Shown here: one piece after another, positions 52,601 through 64,000 of the stretch | Layout of the letters: every line of letters starts with the position of its first letter | Position numbering within the stretch: the first letter of the stretch is position 1 | Origin: Choristoneura fumiferana | Taxonomy: Eukaryota > Arthropoda > Insecta > Lepidoptera > Tortricidae | Direction: 5' to 3' | DNA: 64,000 bases | Assembly: GCF_025370935.1 (NCBI RefSeq) | Contig: NC_133490.1 | Span: 5,807,167 to 5,871,166, forward strand | The notes under the pieces: generated by a model | What the model was told of the DNA's origin: nothing | Databases searched by the model: none | Seen by the model: only the letters and a program-made list of their open reading frames with translations | Translations under genes and position numbers: made by a program

Positions 52601-53718
52601 CTATTGAGTAATTTATTTAGACATTTTGCTTAAGATGGTATAATATAAATATTTAGATACCACTTTTGGCAGTATAGCTCTACTAATACTATGTGAGGAT
52701 AATAGTCAAGTAGATAGGTAATATGCGTTTAAATTGGAAGATTGAGATTGAAATGTAATGTTTAAAACTTTCGCAATTCATACTCATAAGCATTATCACT
52801 CAGGATATAATTTCAACTGTCTATACTGTCCAATATAATGGAGGAGGCCTATGTCTAACAGTGGACGTCCTGTGGCTGAGATGATGATGATGATACTGCT
52901 AAAGTTCCCTCGGCGTTTCGCCTATAATATTGTACCCATTTCATGTTAGTTATTACACACTATTGTTAGTACACAGACAATCCAGTTGTCCAAGAATGAG
53001 CAAAATTTGAGTTTGACACGCACATCGTACATAAAATGGGTATGACAACTAGTCTATTTTTTTATTCCAGTAAAGGGTTTGGCTTGTCATTGACGCTTCC
53101 AGATGCTTTGATACTGCAAGCCAGCTCTGGGTAATTTATATGTTCGGACACTTCACAAAAGAGCTGGTTTGCTGGCTACGTTTTACAGTTTTACGGTGGC
53201 TGAATAAAATTGAGAATGGTTTTGAATTTGGAACGGTTTTTTTCGTTTTTGTGGCCAGTGGGTTTTGTCAAATTTATTTATGTTAATAAACCCTGGTAGT
53301 GTAGGGTAGGGGCCGGTTCTCTAATTTTTCATTTCATATTGATAATGAATCCCAAGTGTTGAAATATGATTGAAAGATTTTTTGTGACTGTAAGTACAAG
53401 GAGGTATTTCAAGATTGTTTTTAAACTAACCTAACCTATAATTATGGTTCTACAGGATAGTCCTGAAATATCCTGAATAGTTCAGTTTAGAAAAGAAATT
53501 GTTTATCCATATGAAACAGTTGAGAAATTAATCATTGGCGGAAAATATTCATTAGGCTTCGGGTTCCCAGGCAAAGGTTCGTGAATTCACGTCCGAGCAT
53601 GCTCCTCAGAATTTTTCGAATATTATGTACCTACCTAGTTTGGTGCGAAATTGAATTTGAAATTTTCACGATCTTTTCGGCAAAAGCGTGGCGTAGTTGA
53701 GGCGGCATGAGCACCTTT

Positions 53719-54068
53719 AAGGTGGGTACTGACCAACGTTACGAGGTGTAATGTAACATGTTGCACAGCGAGCATTCGTGCAGTCAGTACTTAGTGTTAC
53801 GGGAAACCAGCGAACAACGAGCCGCTCGTTGCTCGCTTGAGTGCTCCACCCGGCTGTCGGTTTTTGGCGAATCCTTTGACTGTTACGCGGTTCAGTCAGT
53901 ACACTGTAACAAGTCAGCCATCTTTACTGAGAGTGGCTGGCGAATATGGAGCACAAGTTTTGACGAGCAACATTACGCAGATTTTGAGAACACAGCGAAC
54001 ATGCTCAATGCGTCACATGCTCGATGCGAATGTACATTTCACCTCGTAACGTTGGTCAGTACCCAGCT
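53719..54068. mobile_element. MITE with 30-bp TIRs (D2)
   Basis: D2 counterpart of 11,575-11,928, with several one-base deletions in homopolymers (GGGG to GGG, TTTTTT to TTTTT). These move the apparent reading frames, which argues against coding. Confidence 0.75.
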
Positions 54069-54516
54069 TTAGATTTCGACAAAAGTTCACAATAAATTAT
54101 ACCTGGTAAATATTGGAACCATTCCCAACTATCTAATATTTACTGTTAGAACTTGACATAGTTTCATCGAGCCCGAAGCGGCGATATGTTCATGTATTTA
54201 TACGTACTCTTTCGAAGGAAAACCTTACGATAAATAATCTTTCTTTTATTTACCAATGTCAAAGAGAAATCAAACGGACAGGTGCCCGCGTCTTCAAAGA
54301 AATACTTTGAATTCATCATACATTTAATATCAGCAAATGGTAGCGTACGTATTATATAATAATCGTTATACGATACTGTACCACACGTCGTTGTACCTAC
54401 ATATTTATAGGCAAAATATATGTTATTTTTCCACTGACGTCGATAAGCCCAGGGCTAATAAAAACGCAGGTCTATATTTTGTGATATGGTCTGCTAAAAA
54501 TTTTCATATAGTTTAA

Positions 54517-54657
54517 GGGGCTGTTTCACCATCCATTGATTAGTGTTAACTGACGGTTAAATGTGATGCCGTCTCTATTTGTTTTGTTAGAATAGACGGA
54601 GACGGCATCACATTTAACTGTCGGTTAACGCTAATCAATGGATGGTGAAACAGCCCC
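54517..54657. mobile_element. Palindromic Tourist-like MITE, copy e (D2 partner of copy b)
   Basis: 141 bp with intact termini GGGGCTGTTTCACC and GGTGAAACAGCCCC, flanked by TAA. It is the orthologous site of 12,378-12,518, so this insertion predates the D1/D2 split. Confidence 0.85.
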
Positions 54658-54687
54658 TAAATGTCGACTTGTGATAAAATAGTTACA

Positions 54688-55028
54688 TTATACGGTATTT
54701 GACAACTCCTGAATTTGCCATATCTTAATATTATTATGAAAATATAGATATACAGACGAAGAGAAAACTTAAATCGGTTGAAAATTGGATTTATAGTGTT
54801 TTTTTTTTAAATCTACATACCTGTCTCTTTCTCAAACGCTTTTCTCTATACAGCAAGTATGGCGCTACTGGCGTGTGACGTCACATGCCAGTATATCTTT
54901 CTCTATCTAATCTTGAATTTCAAACCTTTATAACTTTGTTATTTGTAAAGGTAGCTTAAAAAATGTTTCTCTACTCGATAACAGGCATTGTGTAGTTTCA
55001 ATTTATAAAACATATACAAAATAGTCAA
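54688..55028. mobile_element. 340-bp MITE private to D2
   Basis: D1 reads TACATTATTTTGGGTTTC near 12,545-12,562. D2 has about 340 bp between TACATTAT and TATTTTGGG. The ends are imperfect inverted repeats (ACGGTATTTGACAA; reverse complement of the right end ACTGTATTTGACTA), and the interior carries TGGCGCTACTGGCGTGTGAC. A 2-3 bp AT-type target duplication is likely. Confidence 0.65.
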
Positions 55029-56305
55029 ATACAGTATTTTGGGTTTCATGATATTAAAAATTAGAAATGCTGTACTGCTACTAGTTATAGGTTATTTACT
55101 AAAATCATTGCAACAAACCTCAATTTCTTTTCAAAAAGTCAAAACAAAGTCGACCATTCATTATCAAAAGTTGCCACAAATTATCCAATTTCGGTTTTTG
55201 TCCATTCACTTCGCACTGATAAGTCGCGCAGCTCGCCGGTTAATTGAGATGAATCTTTCCAAGTCAAACTGTATTGTTTTCCAGCTGAAAGAACTCCTAA
55301 AAAGACCTTTTTAGCGGGGCACTGGCAAATTTTCGTTGTTGCGGGTTCATTACATATTTAATAAAAACTGAATTAGTGATCTCTTTTAGTATTTATCGTT
55401 GTTAAAACAGTCGTCATTTTATACTCGATTAAAATTATAACTATTACAGCAACCGGGACTTATTACGCTTAACAAGACGAGTAATGTTCTAGCCACATTG
55501 CAGTGGCCGTAGTGGATATCAAATAATAATTATGTTCTAGATTCTAGAAAAGTCTCAAGCCGATAACCCATCTAATGCGCGTTTATTTCTTGCCACACCC
55601 TGGCTTTTGGAAATCCGGATTACGGTACCCTAAAACCTTACAGCGGCCATTTTAAGGGCATTAGTGGGACAAAATGGCGGTGAGAGGGTCAGTCCCCTGT
55701 CACCGGCTCATTGTGTGATCGCGGAAAGTAATTGTTTTATAAATGTCTGACAGTTTTTCGACATCAATAGGGAAGCTTTGAATGATCTAAGTATGGGGAC
55801 TTTTAAATCCATGTCATTGACCTGGATTTACGTAGGATATTATACTGTTTCCCAATCCGTACTGGGCCCGATTGGGAAATAGGACCGGACCCAAGCCTTC
55901 TCATTCTGATAGGAGGCCTGTGCCCTGCAGTGGGACGTATTTAGTATGATGTTTTTGCCGGTGGTAGGACCTTGTGCAAGGTCCGCCCGGATTGCTACCA
56001 CCATCTTGCTCGCTAATCCTGCCGTGAAGCTGCAGTGCTTGCACTGTTGTGTTTCGGCGTGGAGAGTAAGACAGCCGGTGAAATTACTGGCACTTGAGGT
56101 ATCCCATCTTAGGCCTCTAGGTTGGCAACGCATCTGCAATACCCCTGATGTTGCAGATGTTTATGGGCGGTGGTGATCTCTTACCATCAGGAGACTCACT
56201 TGCTTTGCCATCCAGTCGAATAAAAAAAAAAGATGATAACTATATTACTTTAATATCTAAGTAGAATAGTAGCTTTCTACTTGATTGTAACTCACAATAC
56301 TCACA

Positions 56306-56651
56306 TACCGGGTGTGGCCTGTTACACGAGCAAATAACGCACTCGTCAAACTAAACAACATCTAGCTCAGCGACTTTTAAAAATAATTCGTTTTTTTAAT
56401 TTTTATAACACTTTAAAGTTTATTCGAAGAAGCAATGTAAAGCAAGTTGTTTGATATTTGTAGCGTGGCAGGCGCCGCCAGTTGTGTTCTAGGATGGCGT
56501 ACATTGATAAGACAACAGTATTCAATTTGTATGAAAAAGGGAAAATCTAAAGACTCCATTATTTTTAAAAGTCGCTGAACTAATGTTGTTCAGTTTAACG
56601 AGTACGATCTATGTTTTAAAATTTTGCTCGTATTACAGGCCACTCCCGGTA
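56306..56651. mobile_element. TIR element family C, copy 2 (D2), unoccupied
   Basis: About 346 bp, with TACCGGGTGTGGCCTGTTAC at the left and an inverted GGCCACTCCCGGTA at the right. It represents the form before segment H inserted, and gives the family's intact length. Confidence 0.75.
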
Positions 56652-59600
56652 TATTAAAATTGTATCGTCCATGATTTCAAAATTTAATTTCAAATTTAAG
56701 TGAATACAACATTACAATACCTAATTGGATTGTTTCCTGGGAAAACATATTCTATTTAATCGGTCGGTTACATTATAACACAATATTGGAAATGTAGTTT
56801 TCCTTTTGTGAATAAAAAAAATACGTTAGCGAACTTGACTACGTAGCTTGAGGTCCCGGATTCAATCCCCAGTCGGGGCAGATATTTATAACATGGAAAA
56901 TTTTGTGTTTAACATGTAATTAAGAATTATCTATATTAAAGACTTTTCCACGCACGACAAAAATATGGAACCGGCTTCCTGGGACAGTGTTTCCGGAACG
57001 GTACACAACGGTACACGATCCTATCAGTCTCTCAAAGGACCGGCAACGCACCTGTGATATCCCTCGTGTTGGTAGGTGTCCATGGGCGGCGGTGATTGCT
57101 TCCCATCAGATCCGCATGCTCGTTTTCCCCCTCTTATATAAAAAGTATGTTGCCGTTGCCTGTATCAATAGTACAAGCTTTGCTTAGTTTGGACTAGGTC
57201 AATATTGGTGTCAACTGTCCCGTAACATTTATTTATTTGCTTATTATTTTATCGGACTCCATTGTTAACATACATCACGTACTTACATGAAACATCAAAC
57301 CAAGGTTTACCTACAGATTTCAGTGTTGCCTTCGAATAATTTTATCATGCGACCTTCTTCCAAATCTCATTTCTCGTTATTTTCCTATACTAATGTGACA
57401 GGTTACGCTTCGTAATTCCACTTGTCACTTTTGGGTATTCCATTTATTACTTTTTTCTTTATTATATATCCCTTTTCCCCAAATATTTTATTGTGTACTG
57501 ATACGGCATCAGTTACTTACCTATTTTTAGGGTTCCGTACCTCAAAAGGAAAAAACGGAACCCTTATTGGATCACTTTTTGTCCGTCTGTCTGTCAAGAC
57601 CCTTTTTCTTGGGAAGCGTGGAGGTATCAAGCTGAAATTTATTAAAATACTGAGGTCTACTGTCCCTTGGGGCTGTGAAAAAATCAAATTTCTAAGCCAA
57701 CGCAATCAAAAGATGCAGCCGTTTATGCTGTAAACTTCCGCAAATTTTCGAAACGCGCAAGGGAATCAAAACCTACCTACCTACCTGTACTTCCCATGAA
57801 CTCAGAATCTTGAAATTTGATATGAAGGAGAGTATTATAACACAACCAACTAGAAAAGTCTGAAATCTTGATTTTTTATGTCTGTCTGTAAATATCACTG
57901 ACGAATATAATCTAACCCCACACTGCGTTTTGTGCATTTTGCTTAAGAGTAGGGGGCTCTGCATACACTGAATGTATTAAATCACTCGTAAAAAGCGAGA
58001 AATATCTTCAAGAGACGATTCCCGTTTACTTACATACCTATAAATGTGCACGGAACCCTCGGTGCGCGAGTCCGACTCGCATTTGCCCGGTTTTTTATTT
58101 ACCGTAGCTTCACACGGTCTTATCCGGTCCTACGGGACCCTATTACTCAGACTCCCCTTTCTATCCGTCCTTCACAGAGCTGTATCTTTTGAACCGTAAA
58201 TAGTAGTTGACATTTTCACTTAATTGATATTTATGACTATATGGTTGCTATAACGATTAAGTATATTATTTACCTAACAATGTGCCGAAATAACGAGCTG
58301 CTCTAAAATTAAGGTTGTTCCGCGTACAAAACCCGATTTTAATTTATAAAATGAAATAAAGTTAGAGAAGGTTCATGCGAGCAACACGTGGTACGGAACA
58401 CTAAGTATGTGGGAATCCGACTCGCGCTTGGTTGTTTTTTTATTGTAAGAAAATAGAAAAAGAAAGATACTAAAAAAATAGTAATTTTATACCTAGTTTC
58501 TCTACTGGTAAACTTAAAAAACCGGCCATGAGCGTGTCGGACACGCCCAAAATAGGGTTCCGTAGCCATTACGAAAAACTGAAGTGATATTTTTCTATGA
58601 ATTTCGTATTTTATACGGAATCTTCCATAGTTTAGCTATATTTTATACCTTAGGCTGCAATTTACTCTTAAACTAATAATAATTCTCAAGCAAACTTAAC
58701 CGTTATAGTTTTCCTTCAAAAGTTCGATATACTTACTACCATCCTGATTTTTTTTTAATTTTTCTACCCACCGGTTTAGATTTTAGAGGGGGGGGGACGC
58801 TCGATTTTATATAAAAAAATTGAGCAAAACCCCTAATGGTTTTAAAAGGCCTATCCAACGATGCCCCACACTATAGGGTTGGATGAGAAAAAATATCACC
58901 CCCACTTAACGTCAATGGGAGGTACCCTAAAAAAAAAATTTTTTTTTCCCTTTTTTATTGTACCATTTTGTCGGCATAGTTTACATTATATCCGTGCAAA
59001 ATAACAGCTTTCTAGCATTGATAGTGCTCAGGGGAGCAAAGCCTCGGACGGACGGACAGACAGACAGACAGACATGGCGAAACTATAAGGGTTCCGTTTT
59101 TGCCATTTTGGCTCCGTTACCCTAAAAAACAGTCAAAAAATACACGTGTTTTATAATAATAGTAAACACAGATAGATCACTAATTCAGTCACTTAAGGAA
59201 TGAGAAGGGGTCAATCTCGGAATGAGAGATAATAAGCTGGAAACTTGTATTCAGCTTCATTTTGGTATCCTAAATGTTGTCTCAAAAGTTACATTTAATC
59301 TCGTGTCCGCGTCGTAAGTTATTAAAGGTCAAATGCCAAAAAAGTCAGTTTTTTGGGATTATCTCGGTTTCTATAACAAAACAAAACAAAACAACACAAA
59401 ACATTACAAAATTGTAGAACATACAATTTGGAACAAATATTGTGTTAAAAAAATTTCGTACGTCCAACCGTTTTTGAGAAAGAGGGCAGAAGAGCCCGCA
59501 GCGCTCAGCCATACTGACTGATGCAAGGTCAACCGTGAATCTCAGTGTATAAAACCTTGTATAAAGTTTTAAGTCATTGAAATAGCGCTTAAAGTTCAAC

Positions 59601-62341
59601 TCCCGAAGGAATAACAGAAAACTAAAATGCTCCAGGCTTCTTATGCAAACTAAAACATTTAATACGGTACGAAGGTGCTTTTGTTACAAGTGACCTTTGC
59701 GACCTTTGGGTCTACCTCCAGGCAAACCCAAGGGCGGCTAAAGGTCGACTAACTACAGGCTTTGGAACAATGTTTAAGAAAATCTTATACAGAGTAACTT
59801 CTAAGTCATAGACAGATACGAGTATAATTCGTTATGTCGTTCTTCAAGGCAAATACTGTGAATTTACTTGTTAAAAATGCTATTACTGTTATGTTGAGAA
59901 GAATTTGACTAGAAACTCAACGAGGCGTGCATATTTTTTCAAAGATAAAATCCATTGGATAAGATCCAACTCGGGACCTCAAGCTTTGTACGAGTAGTCA
60001 AGTTCTTTAACCGTTCGGCTATCCCGTCAATTCGCTGTCAAGAAGCAAATAAGGAAAGCCTCACAAAACGTAACGTTTATACTGACGACTCCGCAATCTC
60101 ATCCAATTGTAAAACGAGGTTACCAGCAAAAACGCCCGGTCACGCTGCTACGTTGCCCATTGTCGTTTGATCCCAGAATAATAGGCCGAATTACTCCCGT
60201 TTTCGGAAACAATTAGACATTAAAAGAATAATGGGCAGTTACCGCAGTGTACATATTTAGCGACCACGAACTGGAAGACGAAAGTTCTCGAATCGAGACC
60301 GCGGATCGACAAGCGCAGATGGCCTACTCCGAAATTCGAAAATCAAAGTTCATATCGTACCGTCCCTCTCACACAACACAAACATCTCGCCTGTATTCCC
60401 AAATACGTTACCGCTTCGGAGCCACTTGTAGCAATTTCAGGTTTTAAGTTTGACATAAACGGTACAAGAAACGGTACGGTAACGGTACGGTAGTTTATCA
60501 ATTGTGTTTTGTTTCTTTTCTTTTGTACAATAAAGAGTTTACATACATATACATACAATAGTGACAGACCCTCCCTCTCACGGGGAGACGAAACGACACG
60601 ATTTTCGAATTTCGTAGGAACCCGCAGGGTAGGACTTCACCAAAGAGATGGACAGACCTGAGGCCTTATTATTTAATACATTGGGAATCACAATCTTTTC
60701 ACCACGTCTTTCTGTCACACGGTATAAGAAGACATTAGAAAGAGACGGTGAGTACGATCGTTAGAGCGTTAGAAAATACGGCCTCTAAAGCCGCGGGTTT
60801 AGGTGGATGCAGGCCGCTTTCAACCCAAGCAACTGGATCTGTATGGGGGAGGCCTATGCCCAACAGTGGACGTCTTACGGTTGATATGATGATGATGATG
60901 ATAATGAACTGGAAGACGCTGCGTTGACCGGCTTCCCACAAGCTGGACTGTACAAGTTGTCGTTCATTTCTGCGTTCCAAGAGGGAGGTTAGTTCAACAG
61001 TGCATGGAAGTCTTCCGGCTGATGATGATGATCATATATTTAACGAAAATACAAACTGAAACATGGATGCACAGAAAAAGAGACCAGCGCTAGGAATCGA
61101 ACCCAGGTCCTCAGCATTCCGTGCTGCGTGCTATAACCCCTACACCACCACTGGACAGGAGTCTAGACACAAATTTCTCCCATGCACCACACGTTTCAGC
61201 CTGCTTTTTCCTTTACCAGCCACTTAAGCAGCGACACTAGCGACATCTATGTTTTTAGCTCTCATCGAGATGTCGCTATTAAGCAATCAAATTATGATTG
61301 TTTTTTTTGGAGTATTTGTGAAAAAAAGACTGTGTATCTGTGTGCGTGTGTGTCTGTCTGTGGCACCGTAGCTCTTAATTGGCTGGACCGATTGAACGCG
61401 GGTTTTTTAAATTGAAAGCAGGTTTTCTAGCAATCGTTCATAGACATATTTTATCAAAATCGGTTCAGCCATTTTTGAGATATTGAACTTTGAAGTGACA
61501 AAGTCGGGGGTTTTGCAACTTTTGGTTGTTTGGGTTATATATTTTGCTGATGATAGAAGCTCGTGCAAAATTAATTCGGATCACTACCATCATCTTGAAG
61601 CTTGAGGTCCCGGGTTCGATTCCCGTGTCGGGGCAGATATTTGTATGAAAAATACGAATGTTTGTTCTCGGGTCTTGGGTGTTTACTATGTATTTAAGTA
61701 TGTATCTATCTATATAATTATATTTATCCGTTGCTTAGTACCCATAACACAAGCTTTGCTAAGCTTACTTTGGGACTAGGTCAATTGGTGTGAATTGTCC
61801 CGTGATATTTATTTATTTATTTATCTTAGGGCCTTTTGACGTGGCATCGACTCTAGTTTCTCCAGAAAAGCTTAACGTCCAGATAATAAGAGCAAAAAAC
61901 AGATCGGCACGACTCTATCTTCTAAATCTATCACCGATGTATTGTATGTGATTATCTTCTTAGCCATTTTGAACTTTGTGAAAAGTGGGCCCGCGTGGGA
62001 ACTACTCTCATTCTGAGAGGAGGCCTGTGCTTGCCTATATACTGGGGTCTCTGACCATGGAGCTTTAAATCCAAGGTTCGATAGTACTCGCATGACTGAG
62101 CCACTTTTGTTCTGCGATTTTTCAAAAATATGATCACTGTTCATTTAATTTTTTTCATACAGATTAATGTAATTTTCAATGTATGCGTTAATATGTATGC
62201 GCGTTATACCAAATTGAGAGCGCATTGTTAAATGTTTATCTAAGAGATGTCAAGTAAATGTCAAAAAATATTCAAAGCCCCCACAACCACGAGACAGCGA
62301 TAACACCGCCATTTCCGATACACTGATTTAACTATTAAACT

Positions 62342-62678
62342 GGATTCGATTTGTAGCATTCGAAGATGGCGGATGTAGACAATATCTAATTTTGCTATTT
62401 CTGTTTCTTTGGCCAGTTGAAGTATAATTTTGATAATGTTTTATGCGGCGATTAACCTTAACAGTGAACAGTGATCCAAAAATCCTATAATGCTCTCGTG
62501 TCTAACATTTTTTAATGCGCAAGTGGTCTCCACGTGGTTTCTGGAATTTTACTATCAAGTTGCAAAAACTACAATCGCCGTACAACGTGCCCTCCAAAGA
62601 GAGTTTAACTTGACACTGGCGAAATTGTCCTATTTATTAGGACAGAAAAGCCATATTTTAAAAGAGAAGAAGAAGAAA
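62342..62678 (+). mobile_element. Retroposed fragment K private to D2, with target duplication
   Basis: AACTATTAAACT lies at both ends (62,330-62,341 and 62,679-62,690); D1 has it once near 20,571-20,582. The insert ends in an A/G-rich tail (AAAGAGAAGAAGAAGAAAAA). The plus strand at 62,490-62,687 encodes 65 codons including TWFLEFYYQVAKTTIAVQRA then LQREFNLTLAKL. The W..E.Y....K....VQRA..REF pattern resembles the helix-turn-helix block found in many insect transposon-derived proteins. A poly-A-tailed, 5'-truncated retrocopy of a transposon transcript is the likely source. Confidence 0.6.
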
Positions 62679-64000
62679 AACTATTAAACTTTGAGCGTCA
62701 ACAAATTATCTAAATTCAAGTTATTTGAAAATGATCATTTTCAAAACAAAAGTAGCTTAGTTATGTGAGTAGAATCAAACTTTGAATTTAAAGCCCCATC
62801 CTCAAAGACACCCTTATACGTTTCACAACATATGTATACATGCCGAGATATGATGAACAATATTCACCAAATGACGTACTAGTATTTTATCTTTACCCAT
62901 ATAGTAAATCCTCAATTATGCGTTCAAAAACCATAGGTAATGACCAGCATTACGACATTGGATTCTATTATGAACACGGCTGTATCGTAATGGTCATTAC
63001 GGTATACTCGGCTACGCCTCGTTTCATAAACCCACACTCGTGTTTAAGGACCCCTATTACGATACAGTTGCATAAATATTATTACGAAACGGTTCGATGG
63101 TGGTATAGTATCTAATTGGTTGCCTGTAGGCATAGCACGTATACTTACTCGTATCACATTAGTCGATTATCAACTACTTAAAGGTATTGATTTTGAAACA
63201 TCGAAACGCAATTATAGTTAATTGGGGTACAGTCGTAGTAAAATTATTCGTACAAATTGTATGAATTGTTAAAGTATTGGTGTAACGGTTGAACGGGTAG
63301 CGTGCCCGAGTGTAGTTAAAGTAGGTACATCGATGTTGTCATTAATTATGTACGTGAATAGTTAAAATTGGTGTTTTGTGTCGATATATTGACGTCACAG
63401 TTTATCGGAAGGTCGTCAATTTGTACATACAAAACATTTAACTTATAATCAAAACAACAAAAGGTTGAAAACCCCCGACTTTGTCACTTCAAAGTTCAAT
63501 ATCTCAAAAACGGCTGAACCAAACATTGAAAAAACATGTCTAAGAACCATCGCTAGAAAACCGGCTTTCAATTAAAAAAAACCGTATTCAAATCGGTCCA
63601 CCTGTTTGAGAGCTACGGTGCCACAGACATATATACAGACACACAGACACGGTCAAACTTATAACACCCCTTTTTGCGTCGGGGGGTTAATAAACAGCTT
63701 AAAAGAAAAAATGTCTTTTAGGTTTCGCAACTCGAAAGGAAAAGGCTGGACTCTTTAGGACCACCTTATTATTTGTCTGTCTGTCAGTCTGTCCATCAAG
63801 TCCCCTTGAAAACTTTGTGAAGAAACCTGTACAAACCTGCAAAGCAATTCCATGTGGTGCATGATAAGATGATCCCAATCCGAACTGGGCTCGAGTGGGA
63901 TCAACAGCCCAAGCCCGCTCATTCTGAGAGGAGGCCTGTGCCCAGCAAAGACCCATATGGATCAATCAACCTTTTTAACCCCCGATGCAAAAAGAGGGGT

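Larger units (their letters stand above)
45197..64000 (+). repeat. Large duplicated segment, copy D2
   Basis: Second copy of 1-22,702 in direct orientation. Private insertions include 48,258-48,500 (with a long GT run), 54,688-55,028 (MITE) and 62,342-62,678 (retroposed fragment with a 12-bp target duplication). Empty sites for most D1 insertions are clean. The copy is cut by the window end and its right boundary is unknown. It lies in the contig to the right of the N gap, whereas D1 lies to the left. Confidence 0.93.

Noticed and set aside
1..64000. A new multi-gene system (defence, biosynthesis, toxin cluster)
   Set aside because: Only one complete host gene and one or two orphan exons are visible. 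No set of adjacent coding regions could form such a system.

Overview
The window looks like nuclear DNA from a moth or butterfly. It is AT-rich and crowded with repeat families I associate with Lepidoptera: tRNA-headed SINEs with (GAT)n tails, 3' ends of RTE-like LINEs, Helitron-like units ending in a GCGGGCGAAGCCGCGG...CTAGT block, and Tourist-like foldback MITEs. The one complete host gene is an insect-type beta-tubulin with its intron after codon 19. Only three stretches look like host coding sequence: beta-tubulin (31.5-33.3 kb), one exon of a GDNF-receptor-like (Gfrl) gene at 43.5 kb, and a doubtful short terminal exon at 35.2 kb. The rest is transposable-element DNA or unrecognised intergenic sequence.

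Layout. 1-22,702 (D1) and 45,197-64,000 (D2) are two diverged copies of the same stretch, in the same orientation and about 45.2 kb apart. They are colinear and nearly identical over long runs, but differ by at least a dozen clean presence/absence insertions. Both run off the window edge, at position 1 and position 64,000. 22.7-27.0 kb holds LINE and SINE fragments and a 2.4-kb terminal-inverted-repeat element with a repeated 18-bp motif. A run of exactly 100 N (26,993-27,092) is a scaffold gap. 27.1-31.4 kb is repeats, including a 370-bp foldback. 31.5-33.3 kb is beta-tubulin. 35.75-40.82 kb is a BEL/Pao LTR retrotransposon on the minus strand. 41-45 kb is Helitron, MITE and SINE debris around the Gfrl exon.

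D1 and D2 lie in different contigs, one on each side of the gap. The simplest reading is two haplotypes of one locus placed in tandem by the scaffolder. A real 45-kb tandem duplication is the alternative. Either way, the pair makes this window a natural experiment: filled and empty sites can be compared directly, which gives insertion boundaries and target-site duplications for a SINE, a 5'-truncated LINE, a PIF/Harbinger-like element, several MITEs, a hairpin retroposon and a D2-specific insertion.

A second theme is sequence quality. Beta-tubulin is intact apart from one missing base in an A run. The BEL element has LTRs differing by only two events, yet its reading frame breaks at least four times where one missing homopolymer base would restore it. 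This looks like uncorrected long-read consensus error rather than true decay. The BEL element also carries real-looking lesions: an RT box reading YMDN, a protease box reading DMG, and loss of RNase H plus the integrase core. I did not find a convincing new defence, biosynthetic or regulatory system. The most unusual structures are the 66-bp perfect hairpin retroposon, the 370-bp foldback and the motif-array TIR element.
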